DNA of 64,000 nt from Fragilaria crotonensis (GCA_022925895.1 JAKSYS010000057.1:62001-126000), one strand, 5' to 3'. Shown: positions 41,801-52,870, counted from the first letter of the stretch. Numbers and translations are program-made. Notes: generated by a model from the sequence alone, not told the origin.

Positions 41801-43177
41801 AACTCGCCGCCACCGGGACAGCCAACCTTCGTCTACATCGACGATCAATATGCCGATTGGTACGAAGCTCGTTACGGCACCAAATTGTCTCGGGATATGG
41901 TGCTGCCAGTCCAACATGCCCTCCAAGGTCATCCTGAGTCCGGCGCCCTTTGGGAGGGATTCGTCAACAAGGTTATTGCACGTCATGGCTTCAAGTCTAC
42001 TACCCATGAACGCAGCATCTACCACGGCGTCTACAAAGGCCATCGGATGCTCATTTGCCGGCAGGTCGATGATCTTGCCATTGGTTGCATTGACCCTGAT
42101 GCTACTCGTGATCTTGTGAATACAATCTGTCGGGAAGATGGTATTGATCTCCGCGATGAAGGTCTCCTTGCATCATTTAATGGTGTCGACGTGGAGCAAA
42201 CCGACCGATATATCAAGATTACTTGCGAATCTTATATTGATAAACTCCTCGCTCATTACGGATGGTCTGCCGCAGGAACTCGTGACACTGACATGAAACC
42301 CATCGAGCCACTCGCGTCCTCTACGCTCCAACAGATGTTCGTTGAGTACGAATCTGCTCCTGCCAACGGTAGTCCTGAACATGCGCTGGTGGAGTCGGCT
42401 GCTGGTTTCTCCTATCGCAGCGTCCTTGGAGCTTTAATCTATGCTTATGTGGTCGCGCGTCCCGATATCGGCTACGCGGTTACAACCTTGGCTCGCTTCT
42501 CCGATCGACCAACTAAAATCCATTACGATGCCCTCCGCCGAGTTGCGCGTTATCTACGAATGACTAAATCCTGGGGTCTCATTTATTGGCGCCGCACTCT
42601 TCTTCCTGGTCTCCCAGCTGGTACCTTCCAACCACTTGCTTCCGATCCTTCCCTTCCATCCTTCCCGGAACCCGCGCACCCTACTCTTCTCGCAGGCTAT
42701 GTTGACGCTGCTCACGCTACGGATCTCATCACGCGGCGCTCTATCACTGGTTTGGTTTTATGTTCTGTGGTGGCCCCATCGCACAAATCAAAGATCCAAC
42801 CAACTGTGTCCACCAGCTCTACTGAGGCTGAATTCCTAGCTGCCGTTCATGCCGCAAAGATTGCCAAGTACCTCCGCTCCATTCTCTCCGAGTTGGGCTA
42901 TGCACAGCCTGGTCCTACTACGCTCTACGAGGACAACGCCGCTGCCATCCTCATGATCAATGCCAGCCGACCTACTCCGCGATCGCGTCACATTGATATT
43001 CAACATTTCGCGATCCAAGAGTGGAAAGCTAACCGAGAAATTTTGCTTGAACATATTCCTGGCATCATCAACTCCGCCGATTCCCTCACCAAATCTCTTG
43101 GTTCTACGCTCCATCACCGTCATGTGCGCCGTTTGATGGGGCATTACGGCGCACCCTGGACACCTCCTGTCCCTTGA
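38850..43177 (+). other. pol region of the copia element
   Basis: Recognisable parts in order: a GAG-pre-integrase zinc motif (LWHQRLGHLN then CPICLAAK) near 39940-40070; integrase core to about 40800; a PDZ-like stretch (GFEVSECHIRKRGYVSNII then IGAFIVSINDQPVFT) near 41000-41150; reverse transcriptase with LKVDATNAYANSPP near 41780 and CRQVDDLAIGC near 42065; and RNase H with STSSTEAEFLAAVHAAK near 42815 and LYEDNAAAI near 42930. The region is interrupted about three times. Confidence 0.85.
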
Positions 43178-43249
43178 CCTACCTACGATTGCGTCGCTGC
43201 ACTTCTGTTACTCATTGTCACCTTCTACGATTCTGACAATGGGGGAGTG

Positions 43250-43715
43250 TGTTCGTGCATATCTCCAGACTATATATCTACTAGTCCACCTAGCTGACTA
43301 CGGTACCGTCGTCTATCCGTACCGTCATCCGATACTCACCGCGTGGTCGCGTCGCTCCTGTCTCCTATCTAGTGACCCACGTATACTGGCTACCAAATGT
43401 AGTCTTAAAGCGGAGTACCTCTTGGACTCCGCTCACAACTTCTAAAACTTAGCTTATTCTATTTCTTCTACTGCACTCTTGCCGGTCTCGGATCGTAAGG
43501 GTAACGAGGACCAGATATAGCTTTGTCAACCGCCACCAAACACTCCGATCTCACAAAGGTAAACTCGCCCTGCTCGTGACATCTCATTATCGAACTGCGC
43601 CTCCCTGTTTCGCATCGACATCGACAACGAGGGCGCCCGGTCGCTGCCCTGCGTTTAATCCTGCTCCCCAGCGAGCGCGGTACCAAGGTAGGGCCTTGGA
43701 AGGTTTGGTCTCACA
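43250..43715 (+). repeat. Right LTR of the copia element
   Basis: Same sequence as the left LTR apart from two very short length differences. It is preceded by the purine-rich AATGGGGGAGTG, the presumed plus-strand primer. Confidence 0.93.
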
Positions 43716-44184
43716 TGATAGAGTTGGCCACTCTACGATCAAACGCGGAATGATTGCGATGTTTGGCTCATGTTTAATTATGATTTTGATTTACAGTGGT
43801 GAAAACAAACCTACGAATACTACTGTGCCGGACCTGTTATATTATTGACATAGGAGCACGGTACCTGATACCTAGAAAAGTGAATTCAACAGCAGGTATG
43901 ACGCGTTTGAGATTGGATCAGAAATTAGTCCTAAAGATGTAACAATGGCGAGACCAAAGTTGTGTAATCCACAAAAAGGAACGACATAATGATTCTCGAA
44001 CATAAAAGAATATGATGTAAAACACGTAGTGCATCTCGCGTCAGCATAATATCATGATGGTTTGGAGTACCCGCTCCGATATCATTTTGACACCACTGCA
44101 CAGTCAACAAACGACTCTTGCTTATCCTCAGTTTCCTCCTCGACAGATGGAGGCGTGCTCGGTGCGATGTGCATCGCAACGTCA
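43716..44184. other. Spacer downstream of the copia element and 3' of the first family gene
   Basis: 469 bp. The part at about 44010-44110 resembles the 3' flank of the third family member (about 63075-63170), sharing a GTGCATC...GTCAGCA and a TGGAGT...CCGAT block, so 3' flanks belong to the duplicated unit. No gene. Confidence 0.4.
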
Positions 44185-45786
44185 TTACTTCTGCTTCCTG
44201 GCAGCAGCCAAATCCAAGTCCTCATACTTGTCATAGCAGTCCTTTAGTGCCCCAAAGGCCGCAGGGTTACCGTTGGCAAAAGGATTATGGAATTTACCAA
44301 TTTCTTCCATGTTGTTCTTGAAAAGTTTCATAAAGTCCACATACGTCGTCGTTTCCTTCATCATAGTTTCAAAGTTACACATGCACTTCCAGGAAGAACG
44401 ATCACCACAAGTAATGCGGAGGAAGGAATCCGAGAACTTGTAAGCGCCCTGTTGATTACCATCAGATTTTCCGAACATAAGTTTTTCGTACAATTCTTCA
44501 GCGGAAATTTCGGCTAACTCGTTCTCAGTAGGGCGATAGTGACGTTCATGCTTCGGGACCTTGATCAGATCCCATTCCTTAGCAAATCTCTCGTAATCGT
44601 CACTCTTCTTGAAAGAATCAAGCTTGGGAAGCAAAAATTGACGGAGCGGATCCCTTCCAAAATCCTTCACGTCCTTCAGGAGACGAGGTGGAGCACATCC
44701 GCTGTCAAACCTCATTTGCTCCATCTCCTTTTGTGCATTCTCATGCGCCTTTCGCGCCACCTTTTCCGTTCGGACCACCTCCTCCTTCCACATTTTCTCG
44801 GATTTGGTTTTCTCTTTATCCGACAACTGCCGAGGCTTATCCGATGCTGAATCCCAGTACTGACCAAGCAAATTTTGTAGAGCCTCTAGTTTTTCTCGAT
44901 TGTCTTTGGCAAAAGGATTATGGTATTTACCAATTTCTTCCATGTTGTTCTTGAAAAGTTTCATAAAGTCCACATACGTCGTCGTTTCCTTCATCATAGT
45001 TTCAAAGTTACACATGCACTTCCAGGAAGAACGATCACCACAAGTAATGCGGAGGAAGGAATCCGAGAACTTGTAAGCGCCCTGTTGATTACCTTCAGAT
45101 TTTCCGAACATAAGTTTTTCGTACAATTCTTCAGCGGAAATTTCGGCTAACTCGTTCTCAGTAGGGCGATAGTGACGTTCATGCTTCGGGACCTTGATCA
45201 GATCCCATTCCTTAGCAAATCTCTCGTAATCGTCACTCTTCTTGAAAGAATCAAGCTTGGGAAGCAAAAATTGACGGAGCGGATCCCTTCCAAAATCCTT
45301 CACGTCATGAATCAGCTCGAGCGGAGCTCGATGGCTGTGAACGCTCATCGCACTCTCGCCCTGGTCCTTCTTCGGGCTCTTTGGAGAAACATCCTTTCTT
45401 TCCTTCTTAGTCGCATCCTTGCCTTCTTTTTCCTGCTTCGGGGCGTCGTTTCTGCTCCTGTCCTTCTTCTCAGTCTCCTTCTCTGTCTTCTCTTTCGTAT
45501 CTGTCTCTTTTTTGGTCTTCTCTTTTTTCTCAGTCTCCTTTTTGGCCTTCTCTTTTTTCTCAGTCGCCTCGCCCTTCTTGGGAGTCTTTGAGGCATCTGC
45601 CACCTCGCCTCTCTTCGGACTCTTGGACTTTGTTCTCTTTTCCACTCCACCCGCGCCTTCGCTTAAAGTAAGCCCTTCCATTTGTCTGGAAACATCCTTC
45701 TCACGAGTATCACGGTTTCGATGGTCCGACAATACGAATCTTTCAGCGCGTTCGTCGTCAGGCTGCCACGCGTTTCGCTTGTCCAT
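44185..45786 (-). CDS. Tandem-array family member 1: two-domain SWxCM/FETMMKE protein, function unknown
   Basis: 533 residues, ATG at 45786. Not recognised. Layout: residues 1-45, a head with QMEGLTLSE shared with member 2; about 50-150, a Lys/Glu/Thr low-complexity region (KKETEKKEK-type repeats); domain copy 1 at about 157-312; a charged linker, probably coiled coil, at about 315-365; domain copy 2 at about 368-525; ending DLDLAAARKQK. Each domain starts DVKDFGRDPL, then WDLIKVPKHERHYRPTE, ELYEKLMFGKS and SSWKCMCNFETMMKE, and ends NNMEEIG....NPFA. The two domain copies match in DNA almost perfectly (about 395 bp, offset 633 bp, two mismatches by eye). No signal peptide or membrane segment. 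Paralogues are at 48965-51120 and 63191-64000. Confidence 0.8.
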   Translation of the reverse strand: MDKRNAWQPDDERAERFVLSDHRNRDTREKDVSRQMEGLTLSEGAGGVEKRTKSKSPKRGEVADASKTPKKGEATEKKEKAKKETEKKEKTKKETDTKEKTEKETEKKDRSRNDAPKQEKEGKDATKKERKDVSPKSPKKDQGESAMSVHSHRAPLELIHDVKDFGRDPLRQFLLPKLDSFKKSDDYERFAKEWDLIKVPKHERHYRPTENELAEISAEELYEKLMFGKSEGNQQGAYKFSDSFLRITCGDRSSWKCMCNFETMMKETTTYVDFMKLFKNNMEEIGKYHNPFAKDNREKLEALQNLLGQYWDSASDKPRQLSDKEKTKSEKMWKEEVVRTEKVARKAHENAQKEMEQMRFDSGCAPPRLLKDVKDFGRDPLRQFLLPKLDSFKKSDDYERFAKEWDLIKVPKHERHYRPTENELAEISAEELYEKLMFGKSDGNQQGAYKFSDSFLRITCGDRSSWKCMCNFETMMKETTTYVDFMKLFKNNMEEIGKFHNPFANGNPAAFGALKDCYDKYEDLDLAAARKQK

Positions 45787-48700
45787 GTTTAATTGATTGC
45801 GGGTTCAGGAGGCGTGCGTATAGTTCTTCAATCTGTTTTTGTGTGCAAAGTGACTTCTATGTTGGAAGGCGGTAGATGTTATACTGTAGAGTATTGTGCA
45901 AAGCTAACCTTGGTATCTCATCCACCCAGCGAAATGAGAATATCTTTCAATCTTACGCAATTGCGACAACACACATTTATAGCGATACCTACTATTAGGA
46001 AACTACACATGTTTGAAGGACGTATATACACGCGTGTGGCTATAGGCACACAACGAAGAAACATTTAATCGGATTGTCATAGTCCTCATCCAAAAGATCC
46101 ATCTGCAAAACGCCGCAGCGGACTTCAACTTTCTTATCTAGAGAGGCTCTCCTCTTAATAGGAGAGTAGAATAGTAATTATTGACTGCGACGTGAGGCCT
46201 CTGTATGTGCTCTCTAGTAGTAGCCATTAGTGTAATGGATAGTGGAGAACTGCCGAGAACTCCAGTGCTGTGAGAACATATCTTCGAGTAAATAGAGAAG
46301 CACCTTTGAAATTGATACACTTAATAAAGGTCCGAAAAATTCAATGGCAGTCTATTGCCTTACCGGTAGCTCTTATAGTGAGATCAGCAGATCCGCAATT
46401 TTTTTGGTTCTATGTACCGTACTATCATACTACTACCTACTAGAGTACTGGCACTCTTTAAATCCTATTGTGATCAAAAGACATATCATAACGATACTGC
46501 TACACAAGCAAAAGATGTAGTACTGTGATTATATCTACTGTCCTGCAGGATCTCCAGCACTCAGAACTGCAAGAGTAGCGCACATGTCAATGGACAACGG
46601 ACACTTCTCTCGCGCTGTCTGTCCCGCAAGGGAATGATAATGATGAAACTCTCATCGTCCTCTCGGATGATTAGAATCTCAAGAGAGGACTTGAAGATCT
46701 TGTCAAGGACAGCATAAAGCAGCACACTGTGGCGTTGAATGATATGAAGGAGAAGGGTTTTCCGTGGAGGTGGGGATCCCAAACGTGTTTCTGAAAGACG
46801 ACGATGCCAAGGCGAGTCCCGACAGGTTGTGCAGACTTGAAGAGGGCAAATGACAAGGAGCCTTTCAAGACAAGACGCGCAATCATTCGCATAATAAACA
46901 TCCCCTCGGGATGCAAGGGTGGTGGAGCGACTCATTTGAAAACGAAACGACCAGCACGAGGGCCGCGGTTGATTACAATTGAGAAATCATTCCTCAATAC
47001 AGCCCTGACCTTCATTTCGATTTAGAAGCAACGCCACATGAGAGTGGTCATTGTGATCTGCCTTATCAGTGGAGGGCTTGCCTTTTGTTCAAGGCTGTCA
47101 CTAACGCTCGATAGGATGATCAGGTTACAAGCGACGACTTGGCAGAGGCACTACTCTGTCGCCGACCAAAGAACAGTCGTTGTGCAAGAAAACCATCAGA
47201 TAGAGTCAATCGTTACAATCGAATACCAAGATGTGGCAATGGACAAGAACGACTAGATACCATGACTGCCTGGCATACATGCCTGACATTTTAATCAGGG
47301 ACCCTCTTGTGACGATGAATGCTGCGCTCTTGAAAGGAGTCGATATAAGCGAGCATAAATCTAGATTAGAAAGTCTGCAGCAGCCGCAGTGATGGGAGGT
47401 GCATTCTCGAAAATGTGCGCATGTGAGGCGCATGGGATTGGTTGACTCTTTGGATGTTTTGTACAATGTAGATGAATCCTGACAAAAACTAAGGTATTGG
47501 AGAATGATGCATGTGCGGAGCAGGCAGACAACGGTAGGACTCCGGCCCACAGCAGTCCAAAGCTACGGTCATGGGGTCTAGCTCGGTCTTGGAAAACCAG
47601 ATGACGACGCCGGTATCCACTTCCATTACCGATGATGAATGAGCGTGCTCAACTGGAAAGACTTATGACGACGTTGTTAAGAAATATGACCACGGATGTG
47701 ATGGAGTTGGTCGCGAAAGACGTGAGGGAATGAGTCAACAATCAAATGGAGGATGATTGCGATGCTAAGGTGATTGATATTTGGTTCAAAGATTTGGATT
47801 CCTGTGCTTAAAGCTTCCCAATACAAACACCAATACGCCGAAACTGATGTTTGCGTTTGGTCACCGGACAGAATACGATTCAGCTGGTACTCCGACTACG
47901 GTACTACCAGTAGATCCTGTCAGGCAGTCTCACTGCCTCGAAGCGACTAGCCCTCAGAATGAACGTTCTCAGCAAATCTTGTCATTAATTAACGAAAGGA
48001 ACGCAGCATTTATGAAACGATGAATCTTGCGGAGTCGTCACGAATTTCCAAGTTAAGTGGATGATCCATATTGGCCATCCGGCATACGTAACACAACGAT
48101 TTACATGAAGCTTGACTCGCGACAGACAGACACGCACCGGAACAGACAATAATCATTAGATTTATTTCCACGGTCCTGATCTGGTGTAAAACTCTTTTGG
48201 AGAACGTATCCAAGTCAAAGCTGACATTCCGTCAATCCTCTACGACAACAATCCCCTGTTATGATTCTCTTTAGATGGAAGAGCTGGAAGCTCCAGTCAC
48301 GCGTTGTTGAACTTGTCACCATCGTCAGGGATGAAGGCGATCTTAAGTTATTGAAAAGAGTCCCATGAAGGAGTAGTTTGTGTAAGCGAGTCTGGGGGAC
48401 ATGACTGGAGTCTGATGGCATGGTTTGTCCCCTTAGCTGGTTACCGTCCAAGAGCTTGGAGGGTGGTAGAGAGAGGATATAGAGCCTAAACACCGACGCT
48501 GATATGAACTTGTGAGGACTGCATGTCTCAAACAAACGAGCAAGGCGGATCCATATAATATCTGACCCATGCGACACGAAGATGATCCTTCTAGTATTCC
48601 CAAGGTTATCTGACAGATCGCGAGTAAGGTATCATGGCAGATTGCGGTTGGAAGTTTGTGGACAGGCGTAATCGAAAGTAGCCACCAGGACCGTGTGTGA

Positions 48701-48964
48701 TGCTTCAAGCCTAATCCTCATTGTACTGAGACCAAAGTACGGTCATCGCAAAGTGCAGGTTTGGAACGACTGGCGCCCAGCAGTTTATTGAATGAACAGC
48801 GAAAAATGGTAATGTGCGTAGGGTAAGTATTATTCGTGAAAGTTCGACCATTTCTGACTTAACGTGTCACCGCATCATACAGTCAAAAAGCAATTTCTTG
48901 AGTATTCAAAGATCCTCCTCAGTATGACAGAGACATGTTCAATTCTGCGTGCAATGCACTGTGG
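45787..48964. other. Spacer between family members 1 and 2, with decayed repeat copy
   Basis: 3.2 kb. It contains the first copy of a diverged repeat (46560-47260, listed separately). The remainder (47260-48960) shows only short open frames such as 47781-48023. The stretch at about 48290-48360 translates to a VRDEGDLKLLKR-like string resembling the repeat's coding-like part. I see no intact gene and no RNA gene. Confidence 0.4.
46560..47260 (+). repeat. Diverged duplicated segment, copy 1
   Basis: Aligns over its length with 52150-52870: for example GACTTGAAGATCTTGTCAA against GAGCTTGAAGATCTTGTCAA, GGGGATCCCAAAC in both, GTGGTCA(T/C)TGTGATCT in both and GATGTGGCAATGGACAAGAA against GTTGTGGCAATGGACAAGAA. 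Translated on the plus strand it looks like a decayed gene (NLKRGLEDLVKD-type helix), with many stops. It lies 0.8 kb upstream of family member 1. Confidence 0.6.
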
Positions 48965-51120
48965 TTACGTCTGCCCCCTCGCCGTTTCCAAATCCAAGTC
49001 TTTGTACTTGTCATAGCACTCCTTAAGTGCCGCGCAGGCTCTTACGTTTTCTAGGGCAAAAGGATAATGGCGTTCTCCGATTTTCTCCATGTTATCCTTG
49101 AACCGTTCCATGAATGCTTCATACGTCATGATTTCCTTCATCATTGTTTCAAAGTGACGCATGCAAGTCCAGGAATGACGATCGTAAAGCTCACCGAGGA
49201 GGAACTTCTCGAATTGCTGAGCCGCTTCATGATTACCTTGAGACTCTCCAAACATAAGCTTTTCGTACAGCTCTTGAGAGGGAATGTTGGCGAAATCATC
49301 CTTAGTTGGATGATACATTCGTTCCTGTTTCGGGATCTTGATCAGATCCCAATCCATAGCCAACCTCCCATAATTTTTAGTTTGCTTAAACGCATCCAGT
49401 TTGGTAAGCAAGTAATCGTAGAGAGGATTCCTTCCAAATTTTTTCACGTTCTTCAGAAGAGGAGGTGGAGCACCTCCAACTTCAAACCTAGTTCGCTCCT
49501 TCTCCTTTTTTTGGGCCTTCGCTGCCTTCTCATGTGCCTTTGCTGCCTTCTCATGGGCATTTCTCGTCGCCTTGTCCGTTCGGACCATTTCCTCCTTCCA
49601 CATTTTGTCGGACTCTTTTTTCTCTTTACTCGACAACTGCTTGGGCAATCCCGATGTAGAATCCGAGTACTTGTCATAGCACTCCTTAAGTGCCGCGCAG
49701 GCTCTTGCATTTTCTAGGGCAAAAGGATAATGGCGTTCTCCGATTTTCTCCATGTTGTCCTTGAACCGTTCCATGAATGCTTCATACGTCATGATTTCCT
49801 TCATCATTGTTTCAAAGTGACGCATGCAAGTCCAGGAATGACGATCGTAAAGCTCACCGAGGAGGAACTTCTCGAATTGCTGAGCCGCATCACGATTACC
49901 TTGAGACTCTCCAAACATAAGCTTTTCGTACAGCTCTTGAGAGGGAATGTTGGCGAAATCATCCTTAGTTGGATGATACATTCGTTCCTGTTTCGGGATC
50001 TTGATCAGATCCCAATCCATAGCCAACCTCCCATAATTTTTAGTTTGCTTAAACGCATCCAGTTTGGTAAGCAAGTAATCGTAGAGAGGATTCCTTCCAA
50101 ATTTTTTCACCTCCAGAACGAGCTCGAAGGGAGGGCGTTCGCTGTGAACATTCATCGCATCCTCGCCCTCGTCCTTCCGGCTCTTTGATGCAACATCCTT
50201 GCCCTCGTCCTCCTCCGTGCTACGCTCCGTGCGCTTCTCGGTACGCTTCTCCGAGCGGTTCTTCTTGTCCTCGTCCTTCTTCGGGCTCTTTGGTTCAACA
50301 TCCTTGCCCTCGTGCTCCTCCGTGCGCTTCTCGCTGCGTTTCTCCGAGCGGTTCTTCTTTCCCGCGTCCTTCTTCGAGCTCTTTGGTGCAACATCCTTGC
50401 CCTCGTCCTCTTCCGTGCGCTTCTCCGAGCGGTTCTTCTTGTCCTCGTCCTTCTTCGGGCTCGTTGGTTCAACATCCTTGCCCTCGTGCTCCTCCGTGGG
50501 CTTCTCGCTGCGTTTCTCCGAGCGGTTCTTCTTTCCCGCGTCCTTCTTCGAGCTCTTTGGTGCAACATCCTTGCCCTCGTCCTCTTCCGTGCGCTTCTCC
50601 GAGCGGTTCTTCTTGTCCTCGTCCTTCTTCGGGCTCGTTGGTGCAACATCCTTGCCCTCGTCCTCCTCCGTGCGCTTCTCAGTACGCTTCTCCGAGCGGT
50701 TCTTCTTGTCCTCGTCCTTCTTCGGGCTCTTTGGTGCAGCATCCTTGCCCTCGTGCTCCTCCGTGCTCCTCTCCGTGCGCTTCTTCTTATCTTTGTTCAT
50801 CACCGTGTCTGTGTCCTTTCTTTTCTCCAAGCCCTTCTTTTTGGGACTCTTCAATGCATCTTCTTCGGGACTGTCTGACTTCACATTCAAAGCTTTCCCG
50901 CTCCATCCACGCCTTGAGCATAGTCCTCCTTCTGGCCCTTCGCCTCTTTCGGACTCTTCAACTTTGGCTTCAAGTGCTCTCCCACTCCATCCACGCTTTC
51001 ACTTAAAGTAAGCCCTTTCATCTGTTCGGCAACACCCTTCTTACGATCACGACGGTACTCGTAAGTCATTGAGACGTCGTCGTCAGGGTTCACCGCATTT
51101 CTCTTGTCATCGTGGTCCAT
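48965..51120 (-). CDS. Tandem-array family member 2: repeat-rich two-domain protein, reading frame shifted once near 50890
   Basis: The head (MDHDDKRNAVNPDDD, ATG at 51120, with QMKGLTLSE as in member 1) is open to 50887. The rest is open in a second frame from 50890 to 48965 (641 codons). No credible intron joins them, so there is one frameshift, or an assembly error, or translation starts downstream. The second frame holds 6-7 copies of a 27-31 residue unit, TEE(H/D)EGKDVxPxSxKKD then KKNRSEKR, at about residues 43-245. Domain copy 1 follows at about 257-415 (FGRNPLYDYLLTKLDAF, WDLIKIPKQERMYHPTK, SWTCMRHFETMMKE), then a Lys/Glu/Ala coiled linker and domain copy 2 to the end. The domain copies differ by about three bases in 385 (offset 663 bp). 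Confidence 0.72.
50150..50800. repeat. Minisatellite inside family member 2 (units of about 81-93 bp)
   Basis: On the plus strand the unit reads TCCTTGCCCTCGTCCTCCTC then GCGGTTCTTCTTGTCCTCGT. Six to seven copies, partly arranged as an alternating pair giving a higher-order period of 174 bp (protein residues about 101-158 and 159-216). The lack of stops in most frames produces several long overlapping open frames on both strands (for example 50199-51011 plus), which I regard as shadows. Confidence 0.8.
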
Positions 51121-52149
51121 GTTCGAGCAACGAGAGGTCGGACCCTGCAGTTGTTTGCGGTTCCTCAACTTTTTTTTGTGAGAATGTGGTAAAGGTTCGG
51201 GAGTGCCAAGTGCCGACCAAAGACACTTGTATCAGGTCCACCTCGCGGAGTTTCGCAACCTTACGCAATTGAAAAATGTCATACTGAGAAAAGTGGTGGA
51301 GGTGTACGTATCATATTCATAAGATAAAATGGTTTTGCACGAAACGCGAACTTGGGTTTAGGCCTTATCATAGTTCTCCGAAAGGAACTTCTCTGAAGAT
51401 CCATCTGACATGAACTGTTTCCTTTCGCGTCTAAAATAAAACAAATCAATGGCCGACATGAGGTATGCCGGATTCGGCTTCTTTGCTGTGCAATCCGAGT
51501 ACTCCTGCACTGTAAAATTGTTTAATCCCGATGATCCGCCCATTGGGTATCATGAAACTTGAGGCATATATATTTTGTCTATTTACAGTATCTCAAGTCT
51601 TCGCTTTGCAGACATACACAAAAATGATACACTGAAATGACTTTAAAAACTATCTAGAGTTCCTCCTGCGTCAAGGGATACATTGGTTAAAAGCGTTTCG
51701 CGTCGCTCAGTGAAGTTTTTCTAGTCTCAGTGAAACGCTTCGCGTCTGAGGGAAACGCTTCGCGTTTCGCGTCTCAGTGAAACCCTTCGCGTCTCATGAT
51801 AGTGCGACGCTTCGGTGTGTCTTCAGTGAAACGCTTCGCGTCATGATAGTGCGACGCTTCTGCGCGTCTTCAGTGAAGCGTTTCGTTTGAGTGACGCGAT
51901 CGGAATAGCAATATGTTTTTCTCTCCCAGGACCTCGTCCCAAGAGTTCTTGACCATCGTCCAGAGTCATCTGCACTGTAACGCAAGTATGGAGTACATCG
52001 TATGTTCAGAGATGGGACTCAGCTTCTGGCGACGATGAAATTCCGAAATTCCAACGCCGATAACGTCACAACAACAACCGTTAGACCACGACTCATGTTT
52101 TCGTACCTGGCACTGGCACTGGAACTTGTACTCTTACTACTGTACTGAT
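51121..52149. other. Upstream region of family member 2
   Basis: About 1 kb. It should contain the promoter of member 2. It also holds a short tandem repeat at 51690-51898 (listed separately) and a GTAC-rich end at about 52110-52170. No gene recognised; the short open frames at 51358-51543 and 51794-51985 have no domain. Confidence 0.4.
51690..51898. repeat. Imperfect tandem and palindromic repeat, CAGTGAAACGCTTCGCGTC unit
   Basis: Several copies of TCAGTGAAACGCTTCGCGTC. Within it are two adjacent units of about 46 bp, each starting TCATGATAGTGCGACGCTTC (about 51795 and 51841). GAAACGCTTCGCGTTTC is itself a 7-bp-stem palindrome. It lies 0.6-0.8 kb upstream of family member 2. Confidence 0.75.
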
Positions 52150-52870
52150 ACTACCAGTACTCAAGTACGGCTGACGCCTTAGTAGTACTGTAGCATCTCC
52201 CAGGGAATGTGGAGACGAACAACTTTTCATCATGAGCTGCCTTCTGAATGATTCGTAATCTCAAGAAAGAGCTTGAAGATCTTGTCAACGACAACAAATA
52301 GAAATTCACTGCGGTGTTGAACGATAAGGAGAAAGGGGCTTCCTCGGAGGCGGGGATCCCAAACATGTTCCTGACTGCCTTCGCAGGAGAATCATCAGTG
52401 TTGAGGAAAAATGCCAGGGCGAGGGTGAGGTGGTTAGACGTTCAAAAGCATAAGTGCAGGCTGTGCAGGTGACAAGGATCCCTTCAAGACGAGACGCGAG
52501 ATCGGGTGTGTAGTAAACAACCCCGTGGGAAACCTCTTTTGAAAACAAAAGAATCAAGAGGATGTCCGTGTCACGTGTCGGATCACACATTGAGATAACG
52601 TCTCATCACGGTCCCTACCTTCATTTGGATGTACAATGCCACATGGGAGTGGTCACTGTGATCTACTTCAACAGTGGTGGGTTAAGCTTTGCGGGTGATG
52701 ACAAGGCCGTATCTATGGCTGGATTGGATGATCAGGTGACAAACGACGTCTTGGCTGAGGCACTAGTTTGTTGCTGACACTGGAACAGTCGATGTGCAAG
52801 AAAACATTGCAGTGGAATGAATTGTTGCAATCGAATTCCGAGTTGTGGCAATGGACAAGAAATACTACGC
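52150..52870 (+). repeat. Diverged duplicated segment, copy 2
   Basis: Counterpart of 46560-47260 (see that entry for matching stretches), placed 1.0 kb upstream of family member 2. A 71-codon open piece (52562-52777) remains, but the segment as a whole has stops in every frame, so it is a decayed copy. Confidence 0.6.

Larger units (their letters stand above)
36080..43715 (+). mobile_element. Ty1/copia LTR retrotransposon of the diatom (CoDi-like) kind
   Basis: A fossil-class element of 7636 bp. It has two LTRs of about 466 bp beginning TG and ending CA, a primer-binding site just after the left LTR, gag, then pol in the order integrase, reverse transcriptase, RNase H (the copia order), and a purine tract (GGGGGAG) just before the right LTR. 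The LTRs differ only by two very short length differences, so the insertion is recent. The pol reading frame looks interrupted about three times, so this copy appears non-functional though structurally whole. The five bases flanking the two ends do not match, so no target-site duplication is seen. Confidence 0.93.

Noticed and set aside
50185-51011. Several long plus-strand open frames (up to 273 codons), and a minus-strand arginine-rich frame (50152-50742), over the repeat of family member 2
   Set aside because: They are stop-free shadows of the minisatellite; the head and domains homologous to the paralogues are in other minus-strand frames.
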